A DNA stretch of 64,000 nt from Gemmatimonadota bacterium (GTDB lineage Bacteria > Gemmatimonadota > Gemmatimonadetes > Longimicrobiales > Gaopeijiaceae): contig JAPPGM010000104.1 of NCBI GenBank assembly GCA_028874995.1, positions 1 through 64,000 on the forward strand, given 5' to 3'. Shown here piece after piece: positions 19,084 through 27,374 of the stretch (the stretch's first letter is position 1; each line of letters opens with the position of its first letter). A program made the position numbers and the translations under genes. The notes below the pieces were generated by a model. The model was not told the origin of the DNA. It was given only the letters and a program-made list of their open reading frames with translations, and searched no databases.

Positions 19084-20643
19084 TCACTTCACGCCAGTAC
19101 TGCCGAACCCTCCGTCGCCGCGCCCTGTTGCCGAAACCGCGGAGGTCTCTTCCACCAGCGGCGTAAGACACCGGTTGAAGACCAGTTGTGCGATCCGGTC
19201 GCCGCGCCCGATCTCGACCGGCTCCGGTCCCAGGTTCTGCATGAGGATCTTGAGTTCGCCCCGGTAGTCGGAGTCGATCGTGCCCGGGCTGTTGGGCAGG
19301 GTGATGCCGTACCGTGCGGCGAGTCCCGACCGCGGCCGCACCTGGCACTCGACCCCGTGGGGAAGCTCCATGACAAGTCCCGTGCATGCCGCATGCACGC
19401 CGCCGGGCGGGAGTCGGAACCCCTCGCAACTGCGCACGTCGTACCCGGCCGCGCCCCCGGACGCCCTGGCCGGCAGGGCCAGGTCGGGGTTCGAGGGGAG
19501 ACGCTTGAAGCGAACGCGGGCGCCGGCGGGGGGCATCGCTCCGTCCAGCGACTCGCAGGCCAACCCGAATGCTTCGGCAACCCCGGGATGGACGATCCTG
19601 CCGCCCACGATGTTGATTCCCGGGGCAAAGCAGTGGTCCTCTTCACAGGCCCGCCGCCACCCCTTGCAAGCCACCTGGAGGGCGTACGGAAGCGTCGCGT
19701 TCGTCAGCGCGAGCGTCGAGGTGCGCGGGACCGCTCCGGGCATGTTCGTGACGCCGTAGTGAATGACCCCGTCGACCTCGTAAACCGGATCGTCATGGGT
19801 CGTGGGACGAATGGTCTCCACGCACCCACCCTGGTCCACCGCCACATCGACGATCACCGACCCGGGCCGCATCGTGGACAGGTCCTCCCGGGCCACGAGA
19901 CTCGGTGCCTTCGCCCCCGGAACGAGCACCGCGCCCACCACCAAGTCGGTGTCCCGCAACTGTTTCCGTACCGCGTAGCGGGTCGAGTAGAGCACGTTCA
20001 CGTTGGCCGGCATGATGTCGGCGAGCTGGCGCAGGCGGGCCAGCGAGATGTCCATGATCGAGACGCGAGCCCCCAGCCCCGCCGCCATCTTCGCCGCATG
20101 TGTGCCGACCACGCCCCCGCCCAGGACGAGCACCTTGGCGGGCAGCACTCCGGGCACGCCGCCGAGCAGTATTCCCGATCCGCCGTGGGGCCGTTCCAGG
20201 TACTTGGCGCCCGCCTGAATCGCCATCCGTCCCGCCACCTCGCTCATCGGCGTGAGCAGCGGGAGCGATCCGCGCTCCGGACCCACCGTCTCATACGCGA
20301 TGGCGACCGTGCCGCTCTCCATGACGGCGCGGGTGAGCGCCACCGACGCCGCGAAATGGAAGTAGCAGAAGACGATCTGGTCTTCCCGCATGAGCGGCCA
20401 CTCGGGGGCGACCGGATCCTTGACCTTCATGACCATGTCCGACCGCGCCCACACCTCTTCGGCGTCAGCCGCTATCTCCGCCCCCGCCTGCTCGTAGAAA
20501 TCGTCGGTGAACCCGCTGTTCTCGCCGGCGCCGGCCTGGATCAGCACGCGCTGCCCCGCCTGGGTCATGGCCTCCGCACCGGCCGGGGTAAGCGCTACCC
20601 GGTATTCGTTCTGTTTGATCTCCGTTGGAACGCCTACAAGCAT
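19084..20643 (-). CDS. Alanine dehydrogenase fused to dUTPase
   Basis: 519 aa. Residues 1 to about 365 are alanine dehydrogenase: MLVGVPTEIKQNEYRVALTP, the NAD-binding VLVLGGGVVGTHAAKMA, and the family end GRIVHPGVAEAFGL. After a short linker, residues 370-519 are a complete trimeric dUTPase: GAAGYDV (motif 1), RSGLA (2), GTIDSDYRGE (3), RGDRIAQL (4) and GGFGSTG (5). There is no stop between them. An in-frame ATG at 19536, with GGACGGAG just before it, could also give a free dUTPase of 150 aa. The two activities are unrelated (alanine/pyruvate balance, dUTP removal). The start overlaps the M16 peptidase stop by 10 nt. Confidence 0.9.
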   Translation of the reverse strand: MLVGVPTEIKQNEYRVALTPAGAEAMTQAGQRVLIQAGAGENSGFTDDFYEQAGAEIAADAEEVWARSDMVMKVKDPVAPEWPLMREDQIVFCYFHFAASVALTRAVMESGTVAIAYETVGPERGSLPLLTPMSEVAGRMAIQAGAKYLERPHGGSGILLGGVPGVLPAKVLVLGGGVVGTHAAKMAAGLGARVSIMDISLARLRQLADIMPANVNVLYSTRYAVRKQLRDTDLVVGAVLVPGAKAPSLVAREDLSTMRPGSVIVDVAVDQGGCVETIRPTTHDDPVYEVDGVIHYGVTNMPGAVPRTSTLALTNATLPYALQVACKGWRRACEEDHCFAPGINIVGGRIVHPGVAEAFGLACESLDGAMPPAGARVRFKRLPSNPDLALPARASGGAAGYDVRSCEGFRLPPGGVHAACTGLVMELPHGVECQVRPRSGLAARYGITLPNSPGTIDSDYRGELKILMQNLGPEPVEIGRGDRIAQLVFNRCLTPLVEETSAVSATGRGDGGFGSTGVK

Positions 20644-21989
20644 TTTTCCTTCCCGTTCGTTTGATCGGGGCCGAGGCACAGCGCGTACAGGCGCTCGGGA
20701 TCGAGTGCCTCCCCGGCAACCCGCACAATATCGCACCCGGACACCGCGTCGATCATCCCCTGCACTTCGTCGAGGCCCGCGAAGGGCTCGCCGTGCAGGG
20801 CGAATCCCGCAAGTCTGTGAAGACGTGCGCCCGGCGCCTCTAGCGACAGCATCAGCTGACCCTTCACCTGCTCCTTGATGCGGGCCAGTTCGTCGGTCGG
20901 CAGACCCTCGGTGGCTACCCCGCGGCAGACCTCGCGCACGGCGTCGAGCGCGGCCGGCGCCCAGGCGGGACGGGTTCCGAGGTAGATGCCCAGGACCCCG
21001 GCCCGCGAAAAAAAAGACTGATACGCATACACCGAATAGGCGAGCGCGAGTTCTTCCCGCACGCGCTGGAAGAGTCTGGAACTCATCCCGCCGCCCAGCG
21101 CCGCCGACAGGAGGATCAGCGCGTAGCGGTCCTCGTGGGCGTGTCCCGGCGTATCGCGTCCCAGTACGATATGCACCTGGGCCGACTCCCGTGCGATCCG
21201 GTCCGTTCCCGGCCGAACCTCGCCCGGATCGGCCACCGCCGGGGCTTCGCACCCCGGCTCGACGTCGCCGAACCACTCCCCGGCGAGGTCCGCGAAGGCG
21301 TCGTGTTCGACGCATCCCGCCGCCGCCACCACCAGGTTGGCCCCCACGTAGGAGGTGCGATGCAGCGCCGCCAGGTCCTCGCGCGTGATCGCGCCCACCG
21401 TGTCCCGTGTTCCCAGAATCGAGTATCCGTACGGGTGGCCGCCCCACATCCGGTCGCCGTGCAACTCGAAGACCAGGTCGTCGGGCGCGTCCTCGACGGC
21501 CGCGATCTCCTCGCCCACCACCTCCTTCTCGCGCTCCAGATCGGACTCCGCGAGCAGCGGGTTGCGGATCAGATCCGAGAGTACCTCGGCCGCCTGTGGA
21601 AGATGGTCCGCCAGCACCCGCGCCTCATAGCCCGTGTGCTCGCGGGAAGTATAGGCGTTCAGCGATCCCCCCAGGCTCTCAAGCGCCAGGGCGATCTCCT
21701 GACGGGAGCGGTTTTCGGTGCCGCGAAAGACCATGTGCTCCAGCAGGTGGCTGGCCCCCATCATCCCGGCGGACTCCAGCGCTGATCCCTGCCGGACCCA
21801 CGCCCCCACCGCCACCGAACGCACCCCGCGCATGGCTTCGGTGAGGACGCGCACGCCGTTGCCGAGCCGGGTGGCGCGGTAGGCTTCTCCGCCTCTCGGC
21901 AGGCCTGTCCTCGCGGAGTCTGCCGGCGACCGATGCACCCCGGCAGTCCGCGGGCCGCTCCGCGCGAATGCCGGGGAGGTACTGGCCAC
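20634..21989 (-). CDS. M16-family zinc metallopeptidase
   Basis: 451 aa if the GTG at 21989 is used. Zinc motif HLLEH at 81-85 with the distal Glu in EEIAAVED about 75 residues on, as in processing-peptidase-like members. The second half is the inactive M16 partner domain. The first 30 residues are encoded inside repeat A and look non-family; an in-frame GTG at 21938 would remove part of them. A run of eight T on the coding strand (21007-21014) sits in YQSFFSRAG. It lies between pnp and ald-dut, and such peptidases follow pnp in other bacteria. Confidence 0.9.
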   Translation of the reverse strand: MASTSPAFARSGPRTAGVHRSPADSARTGLPRGGEAYRATRLGNGVRVLTEAMRGVRSVAVGAWVRQGSALESAGMMGASHLLEHMVFRGTENRSRQEIALALESLGGSLNAYTSREHTGYEARVLADHLPQAAEVLSDLIRNPLLAESDLEREKEVVGEEIAAVEDAPDDLVFELHGDRMWGGHPYGYSILGTRDTVGAITREDLAALHRTSYVGANLVVAAAGCVEHDAFADLAGEWFGDVEPGCEAPAVADPGEVRPGTDRIARESAQVHIVLGRDTPGHAHEDRYALILLSAALGGGMSSRLFQRVREELALAYSVYAYQSFFSRAGVLGIYLGTRPAWAPAALDAVREVCRGVATEGLPTDELARIKEQVKGQLMLSLEAPGARLHRLAGFALHGEPFAGLDEVQGMIDAVSGCDIVRVAGEALDPERLYALCLGPDQTNGKEKCL

Positions 21990-21997
21990 GGACTGCT
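21942..21997 (+). repeat. REP-like element A, shortened copy at the pnp end
   Basis: GGCAGTCCGCGGG at the left and GGCCACGGACTGCT at the right pair as an imperfect stem around CGCGCGAATGCCGGGG. The right end shares bases with the pnp stop codon, as at rpsI. The same DNA encodes the doubtful N-terminus of the M16 peptidase. Confidence 0.6.
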
Positions 21998-24122
21998 ATC
22001 CGCGCGTGCCGGCCTTCTTCGCGTTGGGAGCGCCCTCTTCCGCCGCCGCGGCCTTCTTGGAGAGGCGCATCCGCCCCTTTTCGTCGACCGAGAGAAGCTT
22101 CACCCGGATGATATCGCCCCGGTTCACGACGTCCTCGGTCTTGCCGACCCGGTAGTCGGCCAGTTCCGAGATGTGGCAGAGCCCCTCCACGCCCGGCATG
22201 ATCTCGATGAAGGCGCCGAAGGTGGTGGTGTTCTTCACCGGCCCCTCGTAGATGCGCCCGACCTCGGGCTCCTGCACGATCGCCTCGATCATTTCCTTGG
22301 CCCGCGCGCCCGCCTCGCCCGAGACGGCCGCGATCTTCACCACCCCGTCGTCGTCGACCTCGATCGTGGCGCCGGACTCTTCCTGTATCGCACGGATTAT
22401 CTTGCCCTTGGGCCCGATGATGTCACCTATCTTCTCAGGGTTGATCCTGATCGAGGTGATCCGCGGGGCGTGCGGGGACAGGTCGTCGCGGTGGGTCTTG
22501 ATGACCTCGTGCATGCAGTCCAGGATGTGCATCCGGCCCTGGCGTGCCTTTTCGAGCGCCTCTTCGAGCAACTCGAAGGTCAGCCCGTCGATCTTGATGT
22601 CCATCTGGATCGAGGTCACGCCGCGGCGGGTGCCGGCCACCTTGAAGTCCATGTCGCCCAGGGCGTCCTCCAGGCCCAGGATGTCGGTCAGGATGGCCAC
22701 CCGGTCCCCCTCCGTGACCAGACCCATGGCGACGCCGGCGCACGCGGCCTTGATCGGCACGCCGGCATCCATCAGCGAGAGAGACGCGGAGCAGACCGAC
22801 GCCATCGACGACGAGCCGTTCGACTCCAGGATGTCGGAGACGATCCGGATCGTGTAGGGGAAGTCGTCGTATTCGGGCAGGAGGGGCTGGATGGCCCTCT
22901 CGGCGAGCGCCCCGTGTCCCTTCTCGCGCCGAGAGGTGGAGCGGATCGGCCTGGCCTCGCCCACCGAGAAGGGCGGGAAGTTGTAGTGCAGCATGAACGA
23001 CTTGGTGATCTGCTCCGCGCTGTCGATCGAGTCGATGCGCTGTTCGTCCCTGGAGGTTCCGAGCGTCACGACGCCCAGGGACTGGGTCTCGCCGCGCGTG
23101 AAGAGGGCGGAGCCGTGCGTGCGCGGGAGCACCCCTGTCTCGCAGGAGATCTGCCGGACGTCGTCGAAGCCGCGTCCATCCGCCCGCGTTCCCTCGTCCA
23201 GGATGCGGGCGCGCACGCTCTTCTTCTCCAGGTACCGAACCACGTCCTTGACGTCGTCCTGGCTGGCGCCGTCGGGATCCTCCGAAGCCAGTTGCCCGGC
23301 CACCTCGGCCGTGATCTCCGCGAGCGCGGCCTGGCGATCCTGCTTTCCGGGGATCCGCACGGCCTCCGTCACCTTGTCGGCGGCGGCACTCTCCACGCGG
23401 CTCCGCACCGCCGGGTCGACCTGTCTGGGCTCCCACGCCATCGCCGACTTGCGCCGCGGCGCGATCAGCTCCTCCTGGATCTCGATCAGCTCCCGGATCG
23501 CCTGGTGGGCCACCCTCAGCCCCTCGAGGATCTCCGTCTCGGGCACCTGGATGGCGCCACCCTCCACCATCACGATGGCGTTTTCGGAGCCCGCCACCAC
23601 GATGTCCACGTCGGCATACTCGAGCTGCGTAAAGGTCGGGTTGACCACCCAGTTACCCTGGATGCGCCCGATCCGCACGGACGCCACCGGCGTGTCGAAC
23701 GGGATCACCGAGGTGTTCAGGGCCACCGAGGCACCGATCAGCGTCAGCACGTCGGCGTCGTTCTCCTGGTCCGCGCTGAGGACCTGGGCGTGCACCTGGG
23801 TTTCGTTGAAGAAACCGTCGGGGAAGAGGGGGCGCAGCGTACGGTCGGTCAGCCTCGACGAGAGGACTTCCTTCTCCTGGGGAGCCCCTTCGCGCTTGAA
23901 GAAGCCGCCCGGGATCTTGCCAGCGGCGTAGGCTTTTTCACGGTACTCGACCGTGAGGGGAAAAAACGGGAGGTGGGTGGGCTTGTCCTGGACGGTCGCC
24001 GTCACGAGGACGACGGTCTCGCCGAACTGAACAAGGCAGGAGCCGTGCGCGAGACGCGCCATCCGGCCCACTTCGAGTACAAGTTTTCTGCCAGCGAACT
24101 GGCGTTCGATTCTTTCTGTCAT
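21996..24122 (-). CDS. pnp: Polyribonucleotide nucleotidyltransferase
   Basis: 708 aa. 3'-5' phosphorolytic exoribonuclease. Two RNase PH-like domains (first GSCLVQFGETVVLVTA; second FTRGETQSLGVVTLGT), then a KH domain (IGDIIGPKGKIIRAIQEESG) and an S1 domain (VKNTTTFGAFIEIMPGVEGL). All parts present and of normal length. ATG at 24122; rpsO lies upstream in the usual rpsO-pnp order, with two strong palindromes between. Confidence 0.97.
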   Translation of the reverse strand: MTERIERQFAGRKLVLEVGRMARLAHGSCLVQFGETVVLVTATVQDKPTHLPFFPLTVEYREKAYAAGKIPGGFFKREGAPQEKEVLSSRLTDRTLRPLFPDGFFNETQVHAQVLSADQENDADVLTLIGASVALNTSVIPFDTPVASVRIGRIQGNWVVNPTFTQLEYADVDIVVAGSENAIVMVEGGAIQVPETEILEGLRVAHQAIRELIEIQEELIAPRRKSAMAWEPRQVDPAVRSRVESAAADKVTEAVRIPGKQDRQAALAEITAEVAGQLASEDPDGASQDDVKDVVRYLEKKSVRARILDEGTRADGRGFDDVRQISCETGVLPRTHGSALFTRGETQSLGVVTLGTSRDEQRIDSIDSAEQITKSFMLHYNFPPFSVGEARPIRSTSRREKGHGALAERAIQPLLPEYDDFPYTIRIVSDILESNGSSSMASVCSASLSLMDAGVPIKAACAGVAMGLVTEGDRVAILTDILGLEDALGDMDFKVAGTRRGVTSIQMDIKIDGLTFELLEEALEKARQGRMHILDCMHEVIKTHRDDLSPHAPRITSIRINPEKIGDIIGPKGKIIRAIQEESGATIEVDDDGVVKIAAVSGEAGARAKEMIEAIVQEPEVGRIYEGPVKNTTTFGAFIEIMPGVEGLCHISELADYRVGKTEDVVNRGDIIRVKLLSVDEKGRMRLSKKAAAAEEGAPNAKKAGTRG

Positions 24123-24139
24123 CTGCTTCTTTCAGGGGT

Positions 24140-24183
24140 GCCGCCCGGCCGGGCGGCGAAGTGGCGGGCGGTGATCACCGCCC
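24140..24183. repeat. Twin 18-bp perfect palindromes between rpsO and pnp
   Basis: GCCGCCCGG/CCGGGCGGC (24140-24157) and GGGCGGTGA/TCACCGCCC (24166-24183) are each perfect palindromes, 8 nt apart. They could form hairpins that end or process the rpsO transcript. The rest of this 191-nt gap holds a degraded repeat A/CE-like stretch at about 24235-24296. Confidence 0.55.
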
Positions 24184-24313
24184 GGGCGCCGAACACGCCG
24201 TCAGCCCGGAGTCGCGCCCGAATTGGCGCGGCGCGGGTGCGGCAAGGCGCAACGAATAGGGATGCAGCCGGGGTTCGTGCCACGGGCTGCCGGTAGTTTC
24301 CGTGAGTTCGCGG

Positions 24314-24574
24314 TCAATGACGCAGTCCGAGGTCTTTGATCAGAGCCCGGTAACCGTCCACGTCGGTCCGCTTGAGGTATTCGAGCAGGCGCCGCCTCCG
24401 CCCCACCATCTTGAGGAGGCCGCGGCGGCTGTGATGGTCGTGCTTGTGGGCGTCGAAGTGGCCGCGAAGGTGGTCGATTCTCGCGGTGAGCAGCGCGACC
24501 TGAACCTGCGTACTGCCGGCCCCGTTCTCGTGGGGCTGGTACTTCCTGACGATTTCCTGTTTGTCGATTCCCAT
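24314..24574 (-). CDS. rpsO: Ribosomal protein S15
   Basis: 86 aa. Primary 16S rRNA binding protein. Shows the S15 stretches [14 protein letters not shown] and [23 protein letters not shown] at 24574; a longer in-frame ORF upstream is not conserved. Heads rpsO-pnp. A motif shared with the rplM upstream region lies about 115 nt before it. Confidence 0.97.
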   Translation of the reverse strand: MGIDKQEIVRKYQPHENGAGSTQVQVALLTARIDHLRGHFDAHKHDHHSRRGLLKMVGRRRRLLEYLKRTDVDGYRALIKDLGLRH

Positions 24575-24669
24575 GCCGGTTTCCGTGTGTCTCGTGCCGC
24601 GACGCCCGGAACGTCGCCGGGCGGACAGCCTTTTAATGTAGCCGATGGGGGGATGGGAAGGAAGACTGA

Positions 24670-24707
24670 GTCTTGTCCAACGTGTCTTGTCCAACGGCAG
24701 GTGAGCC
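24670..24707 (-). promoter_or_regulatory. Repeated motif upstream of rpsO
   Basis: GTCTTGTCCAACG occurs twice (24670-24682 and 24684-24696). The second copy continues into GTCCAACGGCAGGTGAGCC, found with one change upstream of rplM at 54535-54553. On the minus strand both read GGCTCA(C/T)CTGCCGTTGGAC. Possible shared activator or operator site for ribosomal protein genes. Confidence 0.35.
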
Positions 24708-24733
24708 TGAACCGGATTGCCGACGCTGCGCCG

Positions 24734-25858
24734 CTACCGGTCCAACCACACCCGCAGAACATCAAGGGTATTCGCGCCCAGCTCGGTGAATCCGTACCCC
24801 AGCACGGTTCTGTCTTCGAGAAGAAGAAGCAACTGGTCGTGCAGCTGTGACGCGACCAGGGTGCACGTCGACAGGTCGATCACATCGAGACGACCCTGGA
24901 AGATCCCGGTGATGTCCTCAAGGGCGGGCTCGATGAAGCCGTCGCCGGAGGGATCCGGGATGAGGGTTTCCAGCCAGTCGGATCGCCGAGCCGCGAGAGA
25001 CACCCAGAGCAGGCCATCCGAGTCGGTCCGTATCTGGCCGATGATATTGGGAGGCGGGTTGTCCGGCGAAGCGGGTTCCAGCAGAAAGTTCGCCGAGTTC
25101 AGCAGCGGCTCTCCACGAAGCCCGCCGAGCCGGGAACCCTCCTGAGACCACACTTCGACCACGTACTCGAACCTTCGCGCCGCGAACACGCTGCCGTCGG
25201 CGTCTGCTGCGAGGGTGAGTTCCACCGGCATGGACTCGGGTGAATCCGAATTCCGCTCGTCCCCGGCGCCGAACGACCTCAGGATCCCTGAATCATCGAT
25301 GATGTGCAGCGGCATGCCCACGCGCCCGGGCTCCTCGATCGAAGCGTGCACGACGTATCGCTCACCATCGCTCAGCGGCGCCTTCGCCGAAATCCAGGTC
25401 GGCAGCCGCTTCTCCTCGACCAGCGTGAACGCCTCGTCGATTACCGAAATCCTCAGGTTGTCCGTGTCGAAGACATGCACCCGTCCGGAACCATCGGTAT
25501 GCGTTGGCGCGGCGCTGCCGAACTCCATCGGGCCATCCCCTCTGCGACCAATCGCCCGCAGGAAGGTGCCCTCCGCATCAAAGACCTTGATCTGCTCGTC
25601 CTGGCCCACCCAATAGTTGCCCAGGCTGTCGCGAACGACGTTGTCCATGGTCCCTTCCGCGACCAGGAACCCGGGGCCCAGTTCGTCGCCCCCGAGGCGG
25701 GTGACGTGGGCGAAATCGAGGCAGTTCTCGCAGAGCGGCGTCTCCAGGTCCAGAACGCAGCCGTCTCCGAAGAAGGAACCCGGCTCGCGGGCCTCCTCTT
25801 CGGCGCATCCGGAAAGGGCCACCAGGAAAGTCGCCGTCAGTGCGAGTCTCTTCTTCAT
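24734..25858 (-). CDS. Beta-propeller lipoprotein, copy 1
   Basis: 374 aa. Begins MKKRLALTATFLVALSGC, a signal peptide ending in a lipobox, so it is exported and lipidated. The body shows repeated blade motifs such as GNYWVGQDEQIKVFDAEG and GRRGDGPMEF, typical of six-bladed NHL-like propellers. Cysteines sit near the N-terminus of the mature protein (GDGC, PLCENC). Very similar to the next gene, with the last 25 residues identical, so the two arose by tandem duplication. Function unknown; such proteins may bind a ligand or a partner at the envelope. The ATG has AGAGA before it; a longer in-frame ORF uses a TTG inside the palindromic region. Confidence 0.85.
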   Translation of the reverse strand: MKKRLALTATFLVALSGCAEEEAREPGSFFGDGCVLDLETPLCENCLDFAHVTRLGGDELGPGFLVAEGTMDNVVRDSLGNYWVGQDEQIKVFDAEGTFLRAIGRRGDGPMEFGSAAPTHTDGSGRVHVFDTDNLRISVIDEAFTLVEEKRLPTWISAKAPLSDGERYVVHASIEEPGRVGMPLHIIDDSGILRSFGAGDERNSDSPESMPVELTLAADADGSVFAARRFEYVVEVWSQEGSRLGGLRGEPLLNSANFLLEPASPDNPPPNIIGQIRTDSDGLLWVSLAARRSDWLETLIPDPSGDGFIEPALEDITGIFQGRLDVIDLSTCTLVASQLHDQLLLLLEDRTVLGYGFTELGANTLDVLRVWLDR

Positions 25859-25955
25859 TGATTCTCTTCGTCTTGGTTGGAGACTTGCGCCGGACTGGTG
25901 TGACCTTCGTTTACTCGCGGAAACCCGGATCGCCACCATCGGCAAACGAAGAAAA

Positions 25956-25993
25956 GTAAACTTCTGTTGACATTTTGACAATCACGGTTGTCA
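25956..25993 (-). promoter_or_regulatory. Inverted repeat in front of propeller copy 1
   Basis: TGACAA-N6-TTGTCA (25976-25993) beside GTAAACTTCTGTTGACA (25956-25972). The same block with one change is at 27292-27308 in front of copy 2. It lies about 100 nt upstream of the start, in a 148-nt gap, and is AT-rich compared with the surroundings. Probably the promoter/operator region duplicated with the gene. Confidence 0.5.
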
Positions 25994-26006
25994 TGTGGGT
26001 GTCATT

Positions 26007-27125
26007 CTACCGGTCCAGCCACACCCGCAGCACATCCAGGGTATTCGCGCCCAGCTCGGTGAACCCGTATCCCAGTACGGTCCTGTCGTCGAGAAGAACC
26101 AGCATCTGGTCGTGCAACCGTGACGCGACCAGGGTGCACGCTGCCAGGTCGATCACGTCGAGGCGGGGCTGGTACATCCTGGTGATGACATCGGGTGCGA
26201 CTTCGGAGGAGACGTCGCCCGACGGATCCCACATGATGTGCTGCAGCCAGTCGGGTCGCAGGATGAGGAGAGACACCCAAAGGAGACCGTCCGAGTCGGG
26301 GTGAATGTCGAAGATGCCACTGGGGGGCGGGTTGTCGGGCGATGGAGGCTCCTGCAGCGACGTCTCTGCGTTCAGCGCCGGCTCCCGGCGAAGCCTACCG
26401 ACGCGCGTACCCTCCTGAGACCACCCCTCGATCATATACTCGACGGGGTGCGCCGCGAACACGTGACCTTCCGGGCCGCCCGCAAGGCGCAGATCGATGG
26501 ATCCGAGCCAGGACTCGTCCGGCTCCTCCCCGGCGCCGAACGACTTCAGGACTCCCGAATCATCGATGATGTGAATAGGCATGCCTGTCCGTCCGCGCTC
26601 CCCGATCGATGCCTGGACGACATATCGTTCACCGTCGTTCAGCGGAGCGAACGCTGAGACCGACGGAGGAAGCCGCTTCTCTTCGGCCAGGGTGAACCCA
26701 CCGCCGATCACTGATATTCTGCGGTTTTCCGAGGTGTCGATTATGTGCACGCGTCCGAAGGCATCCGCATGCATTGGCTCGGCCCGGCGGAACTCCATTG
26801 GGCCATTCCCCCTGCGGCCAACCGTCCGCAGAAACGAGCCTTCGCGATCGAAGACCTTGATCTGCTCGACCTGGCCCACCCAGTAGTTCCCCAGGCTGTC
26901 CCGCACGACATTGTCCATGGTCCCGTCGTCAGTCAGAAACCCGGGGCCCAGTTCGTCGCTCCCGAGGCGAGTGACGTGTGCGAACTCGATGCAATCGTCG
27001 CAGAGCGGAGCCTCCGTTTCCAGGACGCAGCCGTCTCCGAAGAAGGAGCCCGGCTCGGGGGTCTCTTCGGCGCACCCGGAAAGGGCCACCAGGAGCGCTG
27101 TGCTCACTCCGAATCTTCCCCTCAT
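26007..27125 (-). CDS. Beta-propeller lipoprotein, copy 2
   Basis: 372 aa. Starts MRGRFGVSTALLVALSGC (lipobox LSGC) with GAGGGAAGAGGAA ahead of the ATG. Same layout as copy 1, including the cysteines (GDGC, PLCDDC), the blade motif GRRGNGPMEF and the identical end TVLGYGFTELGANTLDVL. Roughly two thirds of residues match copy 1 by eye. Upstream gene of the pair; each copy keeps its own promoter-like block, so they may be expressed separately. Confidence 0.85.
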   Translation of the reverse strand: MRGRFGVSTALLVALSGCAEETPEPGSFFGDGCVLETEAPLCDDCIEFAHVTRLGSDELGPGFLTDDGTMDNVVRDSLGNYWVGQVEQIKVFDREGSFLRTVGRRGNGPMEFRRAEPMHADAFGRVHIIDTSENRRISVIGGGFTLAEEKRLPPSVSAFAPLNDGERYVVQASIGERGRTGMPIHIIDDSGVLKSFGAGEEPDESWLGSIDLRLAGGPEGHVFAAHPVEYMIEGWSQEGTRVGRLRREPALNAETSLQEPPSPDNPPPSGIFDIHPDSDGLLWVSLLILRPDWLQHIMWDPSGDVSSEVAPDVITRMYQPRLDVIDLAACTLVASRLHDQMLVLLDDRTVLGYGFTELGANTLDVLRVWLDR

Positions 27126-27291
27126 GATTCCTCTTCCCTCTTGGTCTGTGTCGCCGCCGGACAAGGGCCATTGGTAGAACGTCACACGCCGGTCCCGACT
27201 CGACCATCGCACGATGACCCAGACTCCCTCTCGAGGAAACCCGGATCGCCACCACCGCCGTCGACAGCGCCAGCGCCATCGCCTCCGCATA

Positions 27292-27329
27292 GTAAACTTA
27301 TGTTGACAATTAGTAAACCAAAGTTGTCA
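27292..27329 (-). promoter_or_regulatory. Duplicated AT-rich block in front of propeller copy 2
   Basis: GTAAACTTATGTTGACA matches the block before copy 1 in 16 of 17 bases. TGACAA (27304-27309) and TTGTCA (27324-27329) are again inverted, here 14 nt apart. The region 27126-27374 contains no gene. Confidence 0.45.
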
Positions 27330-27374
27330 TTCCATCGATCATGTCCGCTTCGGGACGAAAGTACGGCGTCCCTC

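Noticed and set aside
24575-24733. tRNA gene upstream of rpsO
   Set aside because: No cloverleaf or CCA-like end; the block is a direct repeat and a motif shared with rplM.
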